DNA of 64,000 bases from Vespula vulgaris (lineage: Eukaryota > Arthropoda > Insecta > Hymenoptera > Vespidae), in contig NC_066600.1 in the NCBI RefSeq assembly GCF_905475345.1, positions 3,630,001-3,694,000 of the forward strand, read 5' to 3'. Shown one piece after another: positions 13,490 to 26,270 of the stretch. Under the pieces are notes generated by a model that saw nothing but the letters and a program-made list of their open reading frames with translations, did not search any database and was not told the DNA's origin. Made by a program: the position numbers and the translations under genes. The number at the start of each line of letters is the position of its first letter. Within the stretch, counting starts at the first letter, position 1.

Positions 13490-13617
13490 AGGAAAGCAGT
13501 GACTACGAAAGGTGGTAGGTAAGAACCAAAGAGAAGCTTCGTCGTTGTCGAGCTAAGGGAAGAGAGAGCTTCAAGAGAAAGAGAAAGATAGAAGAAAGAG
13601 AGAGAGAGAGAGAGAAT
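13370..13617. repeat. GA-rich tract with a long pure (GA)n run
   Basis: Purine-rich from 13370, with about 29 uninterrupted GA units at 13430-13487 and a second GA run at 13594-13615. Confidence 0.9.
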
Positions 13618-13619
13618 CG

Positions 13620-16150
13620 CTTCCTCCGCACAAATTATTGTAATTTGCATCGGTTAACTCCGTAATTACTTGGGGTTACAGGTTAAAGGGCTATTACCGT
13701 CTCCTCGCGGGCGCAATACCGCGGTCGGAGCAGACCTAAGGGCTTTCTCCTTTCCACCTTTATACACGATCAACACCTGCCTTTTCGCTGATGGCCACGT
13801 GTCTTCTCAAAAACGAGTATGTCCAATTCCGAAAGAACGAGTAATAGCCTCTGGCTTCTTGCCGAACGAGATAGGAAGGAACGAAACTTCGGAGAAACGT
13901 CGGAACTTATTCTTACTGATGGAATTCGGAACTATTAGATCTGTCGAAAAGTTTCGTCCACTAGATTGAGTTTTTAACTTCCATGGGCGAATCATTTTAT
14001 AGTTGAAAAAATAGAATTAAATTAAATAAAATGTAATGGAATAAATAAATGAATAAATAAATAAAGTTGCGAAGAAGTTTTTAATATTAATCGAAGTTAA
14101 ATGTTAGTAAAAAGGAAGGAAAAAAAAGCGTGTGTGTGTGTGTGTGTATTTTGTTTTATCGATTTTTTTATTTTTAAATTTGATGCAATATTAAAAACCA
14201 GTCGCTATATCGAGAAAAAAGAAGAAGGAAATTTACGAAGAGACTCGGCCAAATGTCTCGTGTTAATTATGCACAAAATTAACGTTATACGTTTTTATAG
14301 TATTTTTATATGTGTATATATATATATAAAGATACTATCTATAATACATATATATAAAAATACTATAAATGTATGTATGTACATACACACACTTATATCA
14401 ATGATTTCTTATCCGCATAAAGAGAATCGATACGTACTCTCTGAAGATAACCCAAAATTATTCTTTTTTTCTTCTTTTTCTTACTTTCTTTTTTCTTTTT
14501 AGTAAAAGTAATGGATAAAACTTTTTCTCGATAGAGCTAATAAATCTAATTCGTTTACAAATCTCTAAGATTCACGAAATGGTTCTTACGAAATGGAATG
14601 ACATCTGTCGGTGTTGCTAAGGATTGTAAGAAGATTCTAAGAAGGGCGGAGACGACTTTTGGTGACTTTTGCCTTGCAAAGCAAATTCTACGGAAACTGA
14701 TATATCGTATGGTTCGCACCCGGCTACCCGGAAACGGTAATAACTCATGGTGGTCGTGCGGTTAACGGAACAGCATTAAAGATTCCTGACTTACGGCGAT
14801 TCTCGCGCCCGCTACTTGCTAAAGCGGCCTCGTGTATAATATCACCGTTATAGAAGCTTTCTCGTGGATACGAAGCTTTGAATCTCTTTCGGATAAATTC
14901 GAGGTCAAAGTGATCCGATAAAGGATACGACGAAATCGAATCCCCGAAGAGAAAAATCGATTTGTGTTAACGATACCATAAAAAACAGATAACATGTAAT
15001 ACGCGTCAGATTGGCTTAAAAAATAAATAAATAAATAAATAAAAAGAAAAAAAAATGAAAAAAGAAAAAGATGGACGAGTAGGATATTTTTCCAAATCGT
15101 AAATGAACATCAATGTAAGATATAAATATGATTATTAAGAGAATCTTTTCTCGATGTCATCTCTCATCTGTTTCTCGTTCTTTCCAAGTTATATTTGTTA
15201 AAGATTTACAAGAGAAAAATAGTCCAAGTTTCTTCAGACAAACGGACTTGCACATACGTCGTCGTGCTACTATTTTCAATTTCGGAAAAGACTTACACAA
15301 GAGAAATCGGGTTATAGAAAGGGATAAAAGGAGTCAAAGAAAAATCTGGAAACTCTCTTTCTCTTTCTCTCTTTTTTTTTTTTCTTTCTTTCTTTCTTTT
15401 TCTCTCTTTGCACGAACGAACTCGGAGGACGCAGCCCCGTTACTTCCCTTTTGGAATAACGGCCAAAGATCCGCCTATAAGAGGAACGCGTTTCAATGCG
15501 ATCTCTTGATTCGCACGAACCGTTTTATTCTTGGCCTGGAGGAATCGTGCCTGTGCTAGGTAGATACATACAATTCTTTAGGTATGTTACGTGTACCTAT
15601 ACACGTGTGATCGAACGCAGGAACGTGACGTGCGCTAATGCGACTGCCATTGCTGCCAGCCCAAACGCTTTTTCTCTTTTACTTTCGTCGTGTTAGCTTT
15701 TACCTTTTGATGCAATCCTTTCAAAATGTTACGAATATGTACTCTAACAAATAAAATCGTTAAAACTATTACCTGAAGCAATACTGAATAGTTCGAACGT
15801 ATGTATGTTTGTATATAATAAAAAAAAAAGAGAGAGAGAGAGGAGAAAAAAGAAGAAAAAAAAACAAAGATATACGGATATAGAAATTCTCGTTCGTATT
15901 TAAACGAAAACGATACGATATAACTTACAATATCGATCCTCGAATATAAACCGATATAACTAAGCTTTTAACAAATGTTTACCTGACTAAATCTAAGAAT
16001 TCAAAATGACAAAAACATACGTACGTACTATAGACGTAAAACGATCTAACGATTGAAAGTTACGTGACGTTTTAGAAAGGACAATGAAAAAAGAACCAAA
16101 TCGAAGAAATACCTACATCATAGAGTGAAGATTGCGTGCAAGTGTTATTA
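13620..16150. other. Non-coding, two unique islands
   Basis: The block at 13620-13760 contains GTAATTTGCAT, an octamer-like site, and CCGTAATTACTTGG. The block at 14600-14900 is balanced in composition and free of repeats. A GT array lies at 14129-14148 and T/CT at 15357-15408. No exon is supported. Confidence 0.5.
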
Positions 16151-16155
16151 GTAAG

Positions 16156-16285
16156 AAGAAGGTTAAAGAAAGAAAGAGAGAGAGAGAGAGAAGAAAAAAA
16201 AGAGAAAGAAAAAGAAATTATGTTGGAAAAAAGAGAAAAAAGAGGGGGGAAAAAAGAAAGAAAAAAAAAAGAAAAAGTCGGGTGG
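16156..16285. repeat. Polypurine tract
   Basis: About 130 bases of almost uninterrupted A and G on the plus strand. Confidence 0.85.
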
Positions 16286-16379
16286 AGCAGTCGGGATCGA
16301 TCGAGTTTTCGTTGGCTTTCGTGTGGAAAGGCTTCGATGATGCTATGTACTATAGTTGGTCGGCGTAGGTAGGAAGAAA

Positions 16380-16680
16380 GGACGAAAGGGCAGGGAAGGG
16401 TGGCACAACACTCGGTAAGGCCGAGGGTAATGCGCGCTCCCGTCTGCGCCATTAGCGTTGCAATTAAACATGTTTATTACCTGGCAGCGGTAATGCAGCC
16501 GGGCGAGTCCTTAATGTTACCTAGATAGCAGGGGCATACATTGCGTGCCAGGAGGCTGGTCGACTCGACGAGGGAATTCTAGCCGCTGTAATGCGTCTGC
16601 TTAAGCCGCCAGCAGTAGGTGGTGTGTGCAAGTATCGGCACGCGAGCGTTCACGTGCGTGTGCGTCGAGTTGTTTCACGC
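16380..16680. other. Unique island, candidate regulatory element
   Basis: Repeat-free, balanced sequence between repeat tracts. It contains CCATTAGCGTTGCAATTAAA, the forkhead-like TGTTTATTAC and GCGGTAATGC. The density of TAAT/ATTA cores resembles insect developmental enhancers. No conservation data are available here. Confidence 0.35.
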
Positions 16681-16689
16681 ACGCGCTCT

Positions 16690-17725
16690 CTGCCCCTCTT
16701 TTCTGTCTCTCTTTCTCTCTGTTTCTCTTTGGAGAAGGAAAGAAGTTGAGAAAGGACGAAGAGATAGGGCTCGAAATAACGTTCGTTTCCTTGCGAGACG
16801 AAAAAACTCTACCTCATTAGTCATTTTGTCCATTTCTTTTTTGTTCGTTTTCTCCTTCTTTCTCCGTGTCTCTGTCTCTCTCTCTCTCTCTTTCTCATCA
16901 AAACGCATAACGTAACGCGAGTATAATGCACTTTAAGTACCACCGAGATAACGACCAGTAAATAAACGCTTCGCATACTGTCCAAGAGTCACGTTTCTTG
17001 CGAGCATGGAATACCTTAAGAACACGTTCTTTCTCTCTCTCTCTCTCTCTCTTTTTTTCTTTTTCTTTTTTTTGGATTTTTTTCTTTTTTCTTTTCTTTC
17101 CTTCTCTCTTTTTTTTTTTTTACTTTCCGTACGTGAGATTGTATGAAAAGAAGAATCTCCGGGGGAGATAATGAAAATAATCGATTCGTTCGTCTATTTC
17201 TCGAGTTAAAAATATACAAAATATCGTGTCGCAGAAATTATTTATAAATATACATATATACATATATATGAAATTGAAGTTATTTAAGTGTTATAAACTA
17301 TTATGTAAATTACGTAATAAGTTTAAAGCTCCTATTAAAAATCATTTCCACGAGCCTTAATCGATTCAAATCGATATATGATACGACTGTCCGGCCACTT
17401 TATATATCCTTTTTTTTCGTCCCTAAAGAATGCTATCTCAATCGGGATCTCAAGATCGATAAAGATGTCGAACGGACGTACGAAGAAAATATCTCAGTGA
17501 CGTTCGATATGCATCGTGATCGATTAATACGTCTCGTTGAGAGATACATATGTGCGAGAGATACGCAATTAGCGATATACTCGAGTTACACGAAGGGTGG
17601 TCGGTCGTTCTGAATCCAGCTAGCGGAGTGACATTAATAAAGGTGTATTTCATCGGAGAACGTCGTTAGTTTGGTGTCCTGGACAACCGAGGAAAATAGG
17701 CGTCCAATGATCGGTCCATGCCACA
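16690..17725. other. Non-coding with pyrimidine tracts
   Basis: CT-rich runs at 16690-16735, 16850-16895 and 17025-17125. The rest is AT-rich unique sequence without a supported exon. Confidence 0.55.
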
Positions 17726-17739
17726 AATGCTTTCTCCTT

Positions 17740-18015
17740 CACCTCCGCCATTTCTTTCTGTTTTTTTTTTCTTTTTTCTTTACCTTCTCCACCTGCTTCT
17801 ATTCTTTTTCTTTTTCCTTTACCTTCTCCACCTGCTTCTTTTCTTTTTCTTCTATCTTCATCTCCATTTCTTTCTCCTCCTCTTCTTCTTCTTCTACCTC
17901 TCTTCTTTTCTTTCTCTTCCTTCTTTATCTTTTAATTCTTTCTCCTTCACCTCTTCCACTTCCTTCTTCATCTTCTCTTTCTTTTCTTCTTCCTCCTATC
18001 TCCTTCTCTTTCTTC
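17740..18015. repeat. 275-base polypyrimidine tract with a 39-bp tandem repeat
   Basis: Almost only C and T on the plus strand. The segment TACCTTCTCCACCTGCTTCT occurs at 17781 and again at 17820, so part of it arose by a 39-bp duplication. Confidence 0.85.
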
Positions 18016-18275
18016 GTTACTGGACAGGATGGTAAAATACGAAGAGGGATTTCCCCATGGCGAGGATTTCATGGGATTTAACGTTTCTCCATGGTCAGGA
18101 AGAGGAGAATAGAGGAGAGAAAAGTCGGCATCGTGCCGACCGCTGTCTTGGAACTTCTCGAAGACGAGGGTCCGCGACTCTCGGTGTGTAGACGCTTAGC
18201 TTGGATATTTGCGAGAGGTAACCATGCTCTCTCTTCCCTTCGGATTTTCGGATATAAGGGCTGCTGTTGCTACTC

Positions 18276-18336
18276 CCCCTACTACTACTACTACTACTAC
18301 TACTACTATTACTACTACTACCACTGTTATGCTACT
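18276..18336. repeat. ACT trinucleotide array
   Basis: About 14 TAC units with a TAT and a CAC variant. It creates poly-Tyr and poly-Thr frames that are not genes. Confidence 0.9.
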
Positions 18337-20665
18337 ACTTCACGTTGCCCTTCTGACGTCGAATCGTTTCTCCTTCACCCTTACGAATCGACCTTTGCTG
18401 TCCGCTATTAGTAAGACACGAAAGTTTTCTCTCATCCATCCATCGACGAATTTATCTCTCTCTCTCTCTCTTCTTCGTGCGAAAATAGAAGATCCACAAT
18501 TATTAATAGACTTCAAGAAATATAAATTTCCTCTTCTCACGTCGAATTTCATAGTTTCAAAGAATTTCGTATCTCTTACCAGAAATTACATCGTCCTTAA
18601 AACGGATAACTCGTGATTTATCTAAAAGTATCCATGAACAATGACATTCATTTTTCTCCAAACATAAATTATTCTTCGCGGTCGTCTGGAAAAACCTTAC
18701 CATTATGATAGTTATGGAAGGATAAAAAAAAATAGAAAGAAAAAAGAAAAGAAAAAAGAGAGAGAAAAGAAATATCAATCTTTTACCTCCCTGTATTCTC
18801 GTCCCATTCTTTCTCCATATAATTTCTACGAATAAGAACAATTTCATTGGGTGGTTTTTGGATATTTTATGGAAACAGTTCGAATGGTATGCTCGGGAAG
18901 AGGGAGTGAACCATAGCGTTTGAACGGAACGGGTTGGAAAAGTGACGACGTGAAAGGAACGAAACAGAGATAGACAAAGAGAGAAAGAGAGAGAGAGAAA
19001 GAGAGAGAAAAGAGAGAGGGGTTAATAGTGAAAGGGAGAGAAAACGGAAGGTACAATAAAGCGAAACGTTGGCGAGAAGAGGGAAGAGCTTCGCCCGGAG
19101 GATAGATAGGTATATCGATTGAACATTCGCGCTCAAATATTTAAACGCTATTACCCTCGGTCCGCGCGTACTGTTATACGACGATACGAGAACGAAGAGG
19201 GAGAAGGAGGAAAATGTGGAAAAGAGAGGGAGGAGGAGGAGGAGGAGGAGGAGGAAGAGGAGGAGCATTGAGACAGTCTAGTGTGTCTGAAGTCCTGTTC
19301 TATCGGACGATGTCAGTGGTGTGCCGATGTCCGTGTTGACCTTCGCGACGCGTCTTTTTAGTTAGCGTCGATGCAATGTCCCTGCTTAACTACCCAACTG
19401 AACGTCGACAAAGAAACTTGAGGGTTGAGAAAGATCGAATGAGAGTAGTATTTACTATCGTAAAATTATTGTTTTTATTTTTTTCTTTCTTACTTTTTCC
19501 CTCTTCTTTTTCTTCTTCTTCTTCTTCTTCTTCTTTTCTTTTTTTTGTTAGCATTATTATTCTTATGACATTAAATATTAACTAGCCTGCTCCGATGGAA
19601 TCATTATTGTTGTATCGTTTTATTCTTCTATGTAATCTATTCTTATATTACGTAGGTATTAACAGTTTCGATAGAATCATTATTGTTTTATTTCTCTCAT
19701 CTATCATATATTGTATCAATATTAGTAGGTATTTATTATTTAAACGGAATTACTATTACGTTATTATTATTAATGGCTTTTAATTATTTCGATGGAATTA
19801 TTACGATGATACACACACACACGCGCGCGCTTTATATCGTATGTATTTTACAATTGTTTTTCTTATTTCTTTTTTTTTAATTTACCTCTTCGATATCATT
19901 GTTTATAAAAGGTATATTACTTTTATTATTTATGTTTCGTATTTTATATATTATTATTTTCATTATTATTACTATTATTATTATTATTATTCGCGAATTA
20001 GTAATATATTATTTCGCTTTATATCATTGCTTCATTAGATGATTGAGAAAAATCATGGACGACAACGTAGACGAGTCTCAGACGTGTTAAGGGATTAAAT
20101 AACTCCTATTCCCGTTCGATCCTAACCAACTCGCACTTTTCCGGCTTCGATTAACCCGTGAAACGTTCTACGGAATATGGAAGTGTACGAAACAAGAAGA
20201 GGAAAGGGGCTGTACGAATACTTACTCGCGATTGTTCGCACGCGTTAACTGCAACGACGGCGTCTATTAATTCTGAATATACGTAGAAACCTACAATTCA
20301 CTTCGAACAACAATATACGGATCTCGACTCTCTTTTATATCGATTTAATTCTCATATACGATGTATTCAACGTATACGGTTATTTAATTTTTCACGAATC
20401 CACGATAAAGTCGATTGATCGGCGAAGCAGCTACGATGAGATTTCGTTCGGAGATGGTATAGATTTGATCATATCCTACAGAGAGATTCAATTTATTCCG
20501 ATGGATACGCGTGTCGATTAATCGTTTATCGAATGGATTCGAGTAAAAGATAAATTAACCGGATTAACAAGATTACGAGTTATCCGACGACTAAAACTTT
20601 CAACATCGGTATCGTCGCAATAACGAAAAGACGTACCAGTCGTATGGCCTGGTAGTGTACATCGA

Positions 20666-20700
<35 letters not shown>

Positions 20701-22740
20701 GTGTCTCCCTATCCTTTTCTCTCCTACGTAGCTACATTACCGATAACCACGAGGACGAGCTTAGGAATGTAAAGCCGCTTGGCCATTTCAAGTAGAATGT
20801 TTCCTTTGTCCTCCCGTCTATTCTATCCTCGCAAAGCGTACAATTTGAGAGCGATTCCGGTCGATCGGTCGTTGATACGGACGATGCAATCTCCATCGAA
20901 AAGGGGGTAAAGTAAGAGGAGAACAAGGTGGATGAGTACTCATCGTACGATATCATCGTCGATCGAAAGACTTCCGAAGAAACGAAAAGATCGATCTATC
21001 GATCGAGAAATCTACCTTTGCGCGTCACTTTCCAACTATCGAAGTGTTGAAGGAGACGAACGAACTACCAAACGAAAGAAAAAAAAAGAAATAAAGAACG
21101 ATGATAGCACTAACTTACAAGGAAGGAAGGAAGGAAGGAAGGAAGGAAGGAATAAAAAAAAGACGGAAGGGTGGTGAAGTGTGATCGATGACGCACGGAT
21201 TATCAAGCGGCGTGCAACCTCTTCCGCTCGCTCGACTCGTCGTCGAGGACTACTTAGCTCGTACTACCACCCTTAACGTTTTCCACGAACCCAAGATCAA
21301 TTCGCGAAGCGTACCGAACGACAACCGTAATACGATCGAACTGGTGCACGTAGGGTCGTTTCTATATATAAATATATCATTTTTTACAGCAACGTATTTC
21401 TTCTGATTTGAAATGAAATATATGATATGATATAACATATATATATTTGTATATGTATATATGTGTGTGCCTGTGTATATATATATATATACATATAGAT
21501 ATGTCGTATATTTGTCTTTAATCTCAAATAAACATACGTAAAAAGGATTTTTCCAAATATTAAATTACAGCTGTTCGAACGATACAATAATTATATCTTT
21601 GAAAGGATATTGTATTCGATGGAAATATATTATAAATTTTTTTGTTCTCTTATTCCTCCTTTTTTTTTTTGAATTTTATCGTAAAAGATCAACCTTCTGA
21701 ATAAAAAATATAAGCTCGAACGAGCGAGATTATTTAGTAACATTTTTATATTATTTTTGTGTGTAAAAAATAAAGAAAAAAAAGAATAATAATAAAAAAA
21801 AAAAAGAAAGAAAAAATTGTGCATCGCGCGTAAACTCTCGGAAACATTGAAAAAATCTGAAAAAATTACAATGTGTTCGTTGACTTTTACTCTTTCAACG
21901 TACAGTTTTTTAATGTGTGAGTACTCTATAAACAAAAGCGCGGCGAGATATTGAATGTGAGTTTCTACGTATATGAAACACATTTGTTGTGTACTTTTCA
22001 CGTACCTGCTAATTGCACAGACAGGACTGAACGACCTCGATTGATTATGAGTTCTAATAAATGTTATTGCACCGCTTCAAATATATCATTTTTAGAAGAA
22101 AGACGTGGACTACGATATTAAAAATTTTTTTCGCATATCTATATAAAACGTTTATAACTACGATAATTGTTAATATTTATCTCTCTTTCTCTCTCTCCTT
22201 CTCTTTCGTTCATAAATCCTTTTACAACTATTAATTCTGAATATTATAACATATTTTATTTAGAGAACAAAAATTAAAATCAACCGAGTGACTTTTCGAA
22301 TGTAGATTAAATCGATTGCAAATAATTACGAACTATGTTTTAATTACGAATGTGTGTTTCTATGTTTCATTTCGTCAAAATTAATGGCTAATAAATAGCT
22401 AATAAAGTAAAAACATATTAGACGTTATAAAGATGACTTATTTTACTTTTTTAATTTCTCCGTAAAGATTCCCTTAAAAGAATTTTCTTAGCAACGTCTT
22501 AACTCGGAACTAGACTTTGTCGAATTCAAAGTCGAATACGATCGAGATCGATCCGCTTTGGGTCGTCGAGTAGCTTCTATTTACGTCTCACGTTAGAAAC
22601 GATACGTGCTTGTCAGCAAAGAGGTAAAGGAGAGGCAAGAGGAGGATTGCCCCAATCGAGATTCGCTTTTTCGAACGTCGATCTACCAAATGCATTTTTC
22701 ACCTAGCAGGTTACCATTTCGAGAGAAGTCTGTCTGTATA

Positions 22741-22776
<36 letters not shown>

Positions 22777-23116
22777 AAAAAAAAAGAAAAGAAAAAGAAT
22801 AATAATAAAACATAATAAAATAAAGGAAAATAAAAGAAAATCAGAATAAAATAAACAAATAAAGACAGAAAAATATCGATTAAAAAATTAATCATCTATA
22901 TGAGAAATAGAAGTCGTCGTTATCTCTGTGACGAAGCATCTGGATCGGATTTATTTTAAAGGCCACGTGGGACACGATGACGAAGCCTGGTGCGTTCGTG
23001 CGTGCGTGCGTGTACACACGTATACACGCAATTCTCTCTCGAAGCATACTCGTAAGTACAGTTTAAAGAAATAGAAAAAGGAAAAAAAAGGAAGAAAAGA
23101 AATAAAGAGACACGAG
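18337..23116. other. Non-coding, AT-rich, repeat-rich
   Basis: Contents are GA (18967-19018), GGA (19228-19265), CTT (19505-19535), AC then GC (19810-19830) and ATT (19955-19992). They continue with CT (20669-20698), GAAG (21120-21151), TA (21437-21492) and CT (22743-22772). The later exons of the SAMD5-like gene could lie here or beyond the window, on the minus strand. I could not identify them. A strong GCAG|GTACGTG donor-like word (minus strand) lies near 22008. Confidence 0.5.
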
Positions 23117-23176
23117 TTAAATAAATAAGTAAGTAAGCAAGTAAGTAAGCAAGTAAGTAAGCAAGTAAGTAAATAC
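23117..23176. repeat. AAGT/AAGC microsatellite just inside the SAMD5-like intron
   Basis: The plus strand shows AAGTAAGTAAGC units of 12 bp repeated about four times, flanked by AAAT units. It begins only a few bases past the splice donor of the SAMD5-like exon. On the plus strand it is a run of GTAAGT donor-like words, but these lie antisense to the gene. Confidence 0.85.
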
Positions 23177-23179
23177 ATG

Positions 23180-23185
23180 ACTCAC
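23180..23185 (-). other. Splice donor after the SAMD5-like exon
   Basis: The minus strand reads CACCG then GTGAGT. The open frame continues 22 codons into the intron, but those residues (repeated TYLL) come only from a TTAC/TTGC repeat. Homology to the SAMD5 C-terminal block stops at the donor. The splice is therefore the likely exon end. Confidence 0.75.
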
Positions 23186-23683
23186 CGGTGTGGTATAAGG
23201 TTGACAAGCGAGTCTGATGCCGTCATGCCTGAGTTTCTCTTGCAGCAGCATCCTAAGTTGCATCCGAGGGATCCTGACGAGTTCGGCCTTCCCTTCTTCG
23301 TATTCATCCGCAAACTTTGTTAATTCTTGACCACCGCTCGAAGAACTAGCCGTTGGTGATGCTCTTTGTACATCCTTGTCGCTTGGTGGCCTTTCCGAAG
23401 ATGTTCTAGACGATTTCGAGCTGACATTATCGCAAAGACACTCGTTCGTTTCTTCCAACGTGAAATAAACGCTTGCTGCGCCCTCCTCCCTTAACGTTTT
23501 CACCGATTGGAGTAAACGTGCACGATGCGTTTGATTGAAAACACCGATCGCATCTAGATCGGGATCGCCGATTTGCTTGCAAATTTCGAGATCGTCGTAA
23601 CCATTGTCGATGAACGATTCGGAATATTGGCCGAGATGGAGCGAACGCAGCCACTCGACCACGATGTTGCTAGCCATCGTCAT
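23186..23683 (-). CDS. SAM-domain adaptor exon (SAMD5-like), first coding exon
   Basis: This exon has 166 codons and ends phase 0 at CACCG followed by GTGAGT. The N-terminus, ASNIVVEWLRSLHLGQYSES then FIDNGYDDLEICKQIGDPDL, is a sterile alpha motif covering roughly residues 6-68. It matches vertebrate SAMD5 in the NGYDDLE-CKQIGDPDLDAIGV core and the following VYFTLE. After a Ser-rich linker (residues 87-118), residues 134-165 (ELVRIPRMQLRML, EKLRHDGIRL, PYTTP) match the short C-terminal block of SAMD5. SAM domains mediate protein-protein association, here in an intracellular adaptor. An in-frame TAA lies 36 bases upstream of the first ATG, with no good acceptor between them, so the start is either this ATG or the one two codons on. 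The second (MASNIV) aligns better with vertebrate proteins. Any later exon, on lower coordinates, was not found. A SASH1-family protein is the alternative. Confidence 0.85.
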
Positions 23684-23802
23684 GTTTCTTCTATCTTCTG
23701 CGTATCTCCTTTTAAATTATATTTCTTGTTTACTTATTCGGAGTTTATCCTTGAATTTCTTGTCTCTGCGTTCTTTTATCTGTCTTTCTTTGTCTTTCTT
23801 TC

Positions 23803-23838
<36 letters not shown>

Positions 23839-24289
23839 CTTTCTTTCTCTCTCTTTGTCGGTTTATACTTAACTTTTATATGACCTCGTATTTCTCGTCA
23901 TTTTCAGAGAATCGTTTTTCTCTTTCTTTTTACTCTACTTGTTTACAACAAACGTATTTATACAGATACGTGTAACATTCGTACAAAGCTATATATACAT
24001 ATACATATATATGCATGTATGTATGTATATATATTATTATAGGTACGTGCGTCAAGTTATATTCGTAAAAATCGAGCTGTTTTTTCTACTTGCGGCGTTC
24101 GTACCGCCTGCGTCCTTCTCCCTTTCCCTGTACACGGCGTGTAGTAACTCTCTACAGGTGTCGTCGCCGCAGCCCACCGTCGCGACGCCGTTGGGTCGAT
24201 TCCACGGTCTCTCGCGGTGTATAAAAAGGGAAAAGCGTCGATCGCGTCGTGGCTCGCTTTTGTCGTTTGAAACGTACTACTACGTAAAT

Positions 24290-24348
<59 letters not shown>

Positions 24349-25485
24349 GGAGATCAACCGATCAAAGTAAAACAAAACAAAAAATGAAAAAAAAAGAACG
24401 AGAAAGAAAGAGAAAGAGAGAGAGAGAGAGAGAATGAAAAAAGAAAAGAAGAAAAAGAAAGAAAAGAAATGAAAAATGTGTAAAAGTTAACGATCGATTT
24501 TTAACTTTATTCGAAATAAAAAATATACGAGATAAATCGATCCTCGTGGCATAAGAATATTCGACGAGGTTCCCGCGAGGTGGGCGTTCGCGAGGTAATC
24601 GGTTTGAAAGACAAAGACGCGAAAAGGTAGAATGAGAAGGATGAGGACGAGGATGAAGATGAGGATGAGGATGAGGATGAGAACGAAGGGTAGGGAGAAG
24701 GAGGTAGGTGGTTCGAATTTTTGAGGTCGAAGCAGCAACGCGAGTCGGCAGGGCCGAGTAGCCGAGGACCGGTTAGAGTGCTCGACGTCCTCGCGGCATT
24801 GCAAGCTCACGCGTCTCGACGACGAGGACGACGACGACGACGAAGAGGAGGAGGAGGAGGAGGAGGAGGAGAGAAGGAGGAGGGTAAAGAAGAGAAGCGG
24901 CGTGGAACGCGAGGAAGCCAAGAGAATTCTTTTCTTCGAACCGGCTCCCTTTCTCCTTAGACTCGCGAATCTCTTTTCTACCTTCCGTCGTCGCTTTCAC
25001 TTTGCGCGTCAAATCGAACGAAAGAGAGAAAGAGAAAAAGAGAGATAGATAAAGAGAGAGAGAGAGAGAGAGAGTAAAAAGATAGAGAAAGGGAATGGAA
25101 AAATAGATAAAGAAAGAGAGAAAGAGACGACAATAACAATTAACGGGCGTTCAGTTGTCTGCTGCGGCAACGACGACGGCCGCACGTTGACCTTCCCAGC
25201 GAGAGACGCCTACCGAGAGAGAGAAAAACGATATCCTTTGGACGGAGCGCTCGGTTCTCGTCGTCGAAACTATTCCTTGCCTTGGTGACGGGGAAACCAA
25301 GGTCACTGACAGGACGAAGAAGAAGAAAGGACGCGCGAGCTTCTTTTGCTCGGTCACCCTTTTACCTTCTTCTTGTTCTTGTTCTTGTTCTTGTTGTTGT
25401 TGTTTTTCTTCTTCTTCTTCTTCTTCTTCTTCTTCTTCTTTTTCGTAACGTAAACTTTTTATTTTCCTCTCTATTATTATTCTTC

Positions 25486-25517
<32 letters not shown>

Positions 25518-26270
25518 CTTCTTCTTCTTCTTCTTTGTTTCTTTCTCTTTTTCTCCCCTTCGGAGTACGAAGAGAACAGCGACGAGGTCACGCGGTCGCG
25601 TAGAAGAACGTTCACCGACGATCACGAGACGACGACGACACGACGACGAAGACGAAGAAAAAAGAAAATACACGACACACCGTCTACCGTTTTCTATCGG
25701 TTTCGTTCTTCTCTCTATTCGAAATATTTCTTTTCGAAATGTATATATGTATATATATATATATATACATATATATAAATATATATATATATATTTCTCG
25801 TTTCACCACAAAAAAGCACGAAAGAACGTTGACGAGACTATGCTCGCCCCGGCGCTCTCATAATCGCGAGATCGAGGAAGGCGTCATCCTCGCGCACGAC
25901 GACGAAGGGACACGCGTGACGCGCACCAAACGACGCTCTACGACGCTCTTCGACGCTACCGCGACGCGGCACACGGCTCGACTGCTCGCGGACACTCGCC
26001 AGAGGGAGCGTCGCTCGACTGCGCGTACTCTGCTACCCCCACCACCGGGACAGACACACCGGCCGGCTTTACCCCCACCACTATCATCGAGTCTACTATA
26101 CGTCGCGCGATCGACGGGAGATATCACCGTTCCTTCTTCTTCTTCTTCTTCTTCTTCTTCTTTCTCTTCTTTCTTTTCTTCTTCTTTCTCTTCTTCGTCT
26201 TCTTCTCCGCCTTCTTCTTCGCTTTTACTTCTTTGGTCAGCACCATCGACCTATCGTACCTTAATATTTC
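23684..26270. other. Upstream region of the SAMD5-like exon: repeats around a CpG-rich block
   Basis: This stretch contains CT and GA tracts (23800-23832, 24290-24355, 24400-24433, 25020-25130) and a GATGAG array (24637-24680). It also has GAC/GAG (24817-24870) and CTT arrays (25365-25445, 25490-25540, 26130-26225) and a TA tract (25741-25795). Between them lie unique GC-richer blocks, 24040-24270, 24700-24820 and 25840-26110. These could include the promoter or 5' leader of the SAMD5-like gene, but I see no decisive TATA or initiator. Long frames here are repeat artefacts. Confidence 0.5.

Noticed and set aside
23120..23172. Regularly spaced repeat that could suggest a CRISPR array
   Set aside because: It is a 12-bp-unit microsatellite without spacers, in a eukaryotic intron.
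25151..25863. Arg/Glu-rich and Leu/Phe-rich frames on both strands
   Set aside because: Produced by the CTT/GAA arrays. The pattern changes exactly where the array ends.
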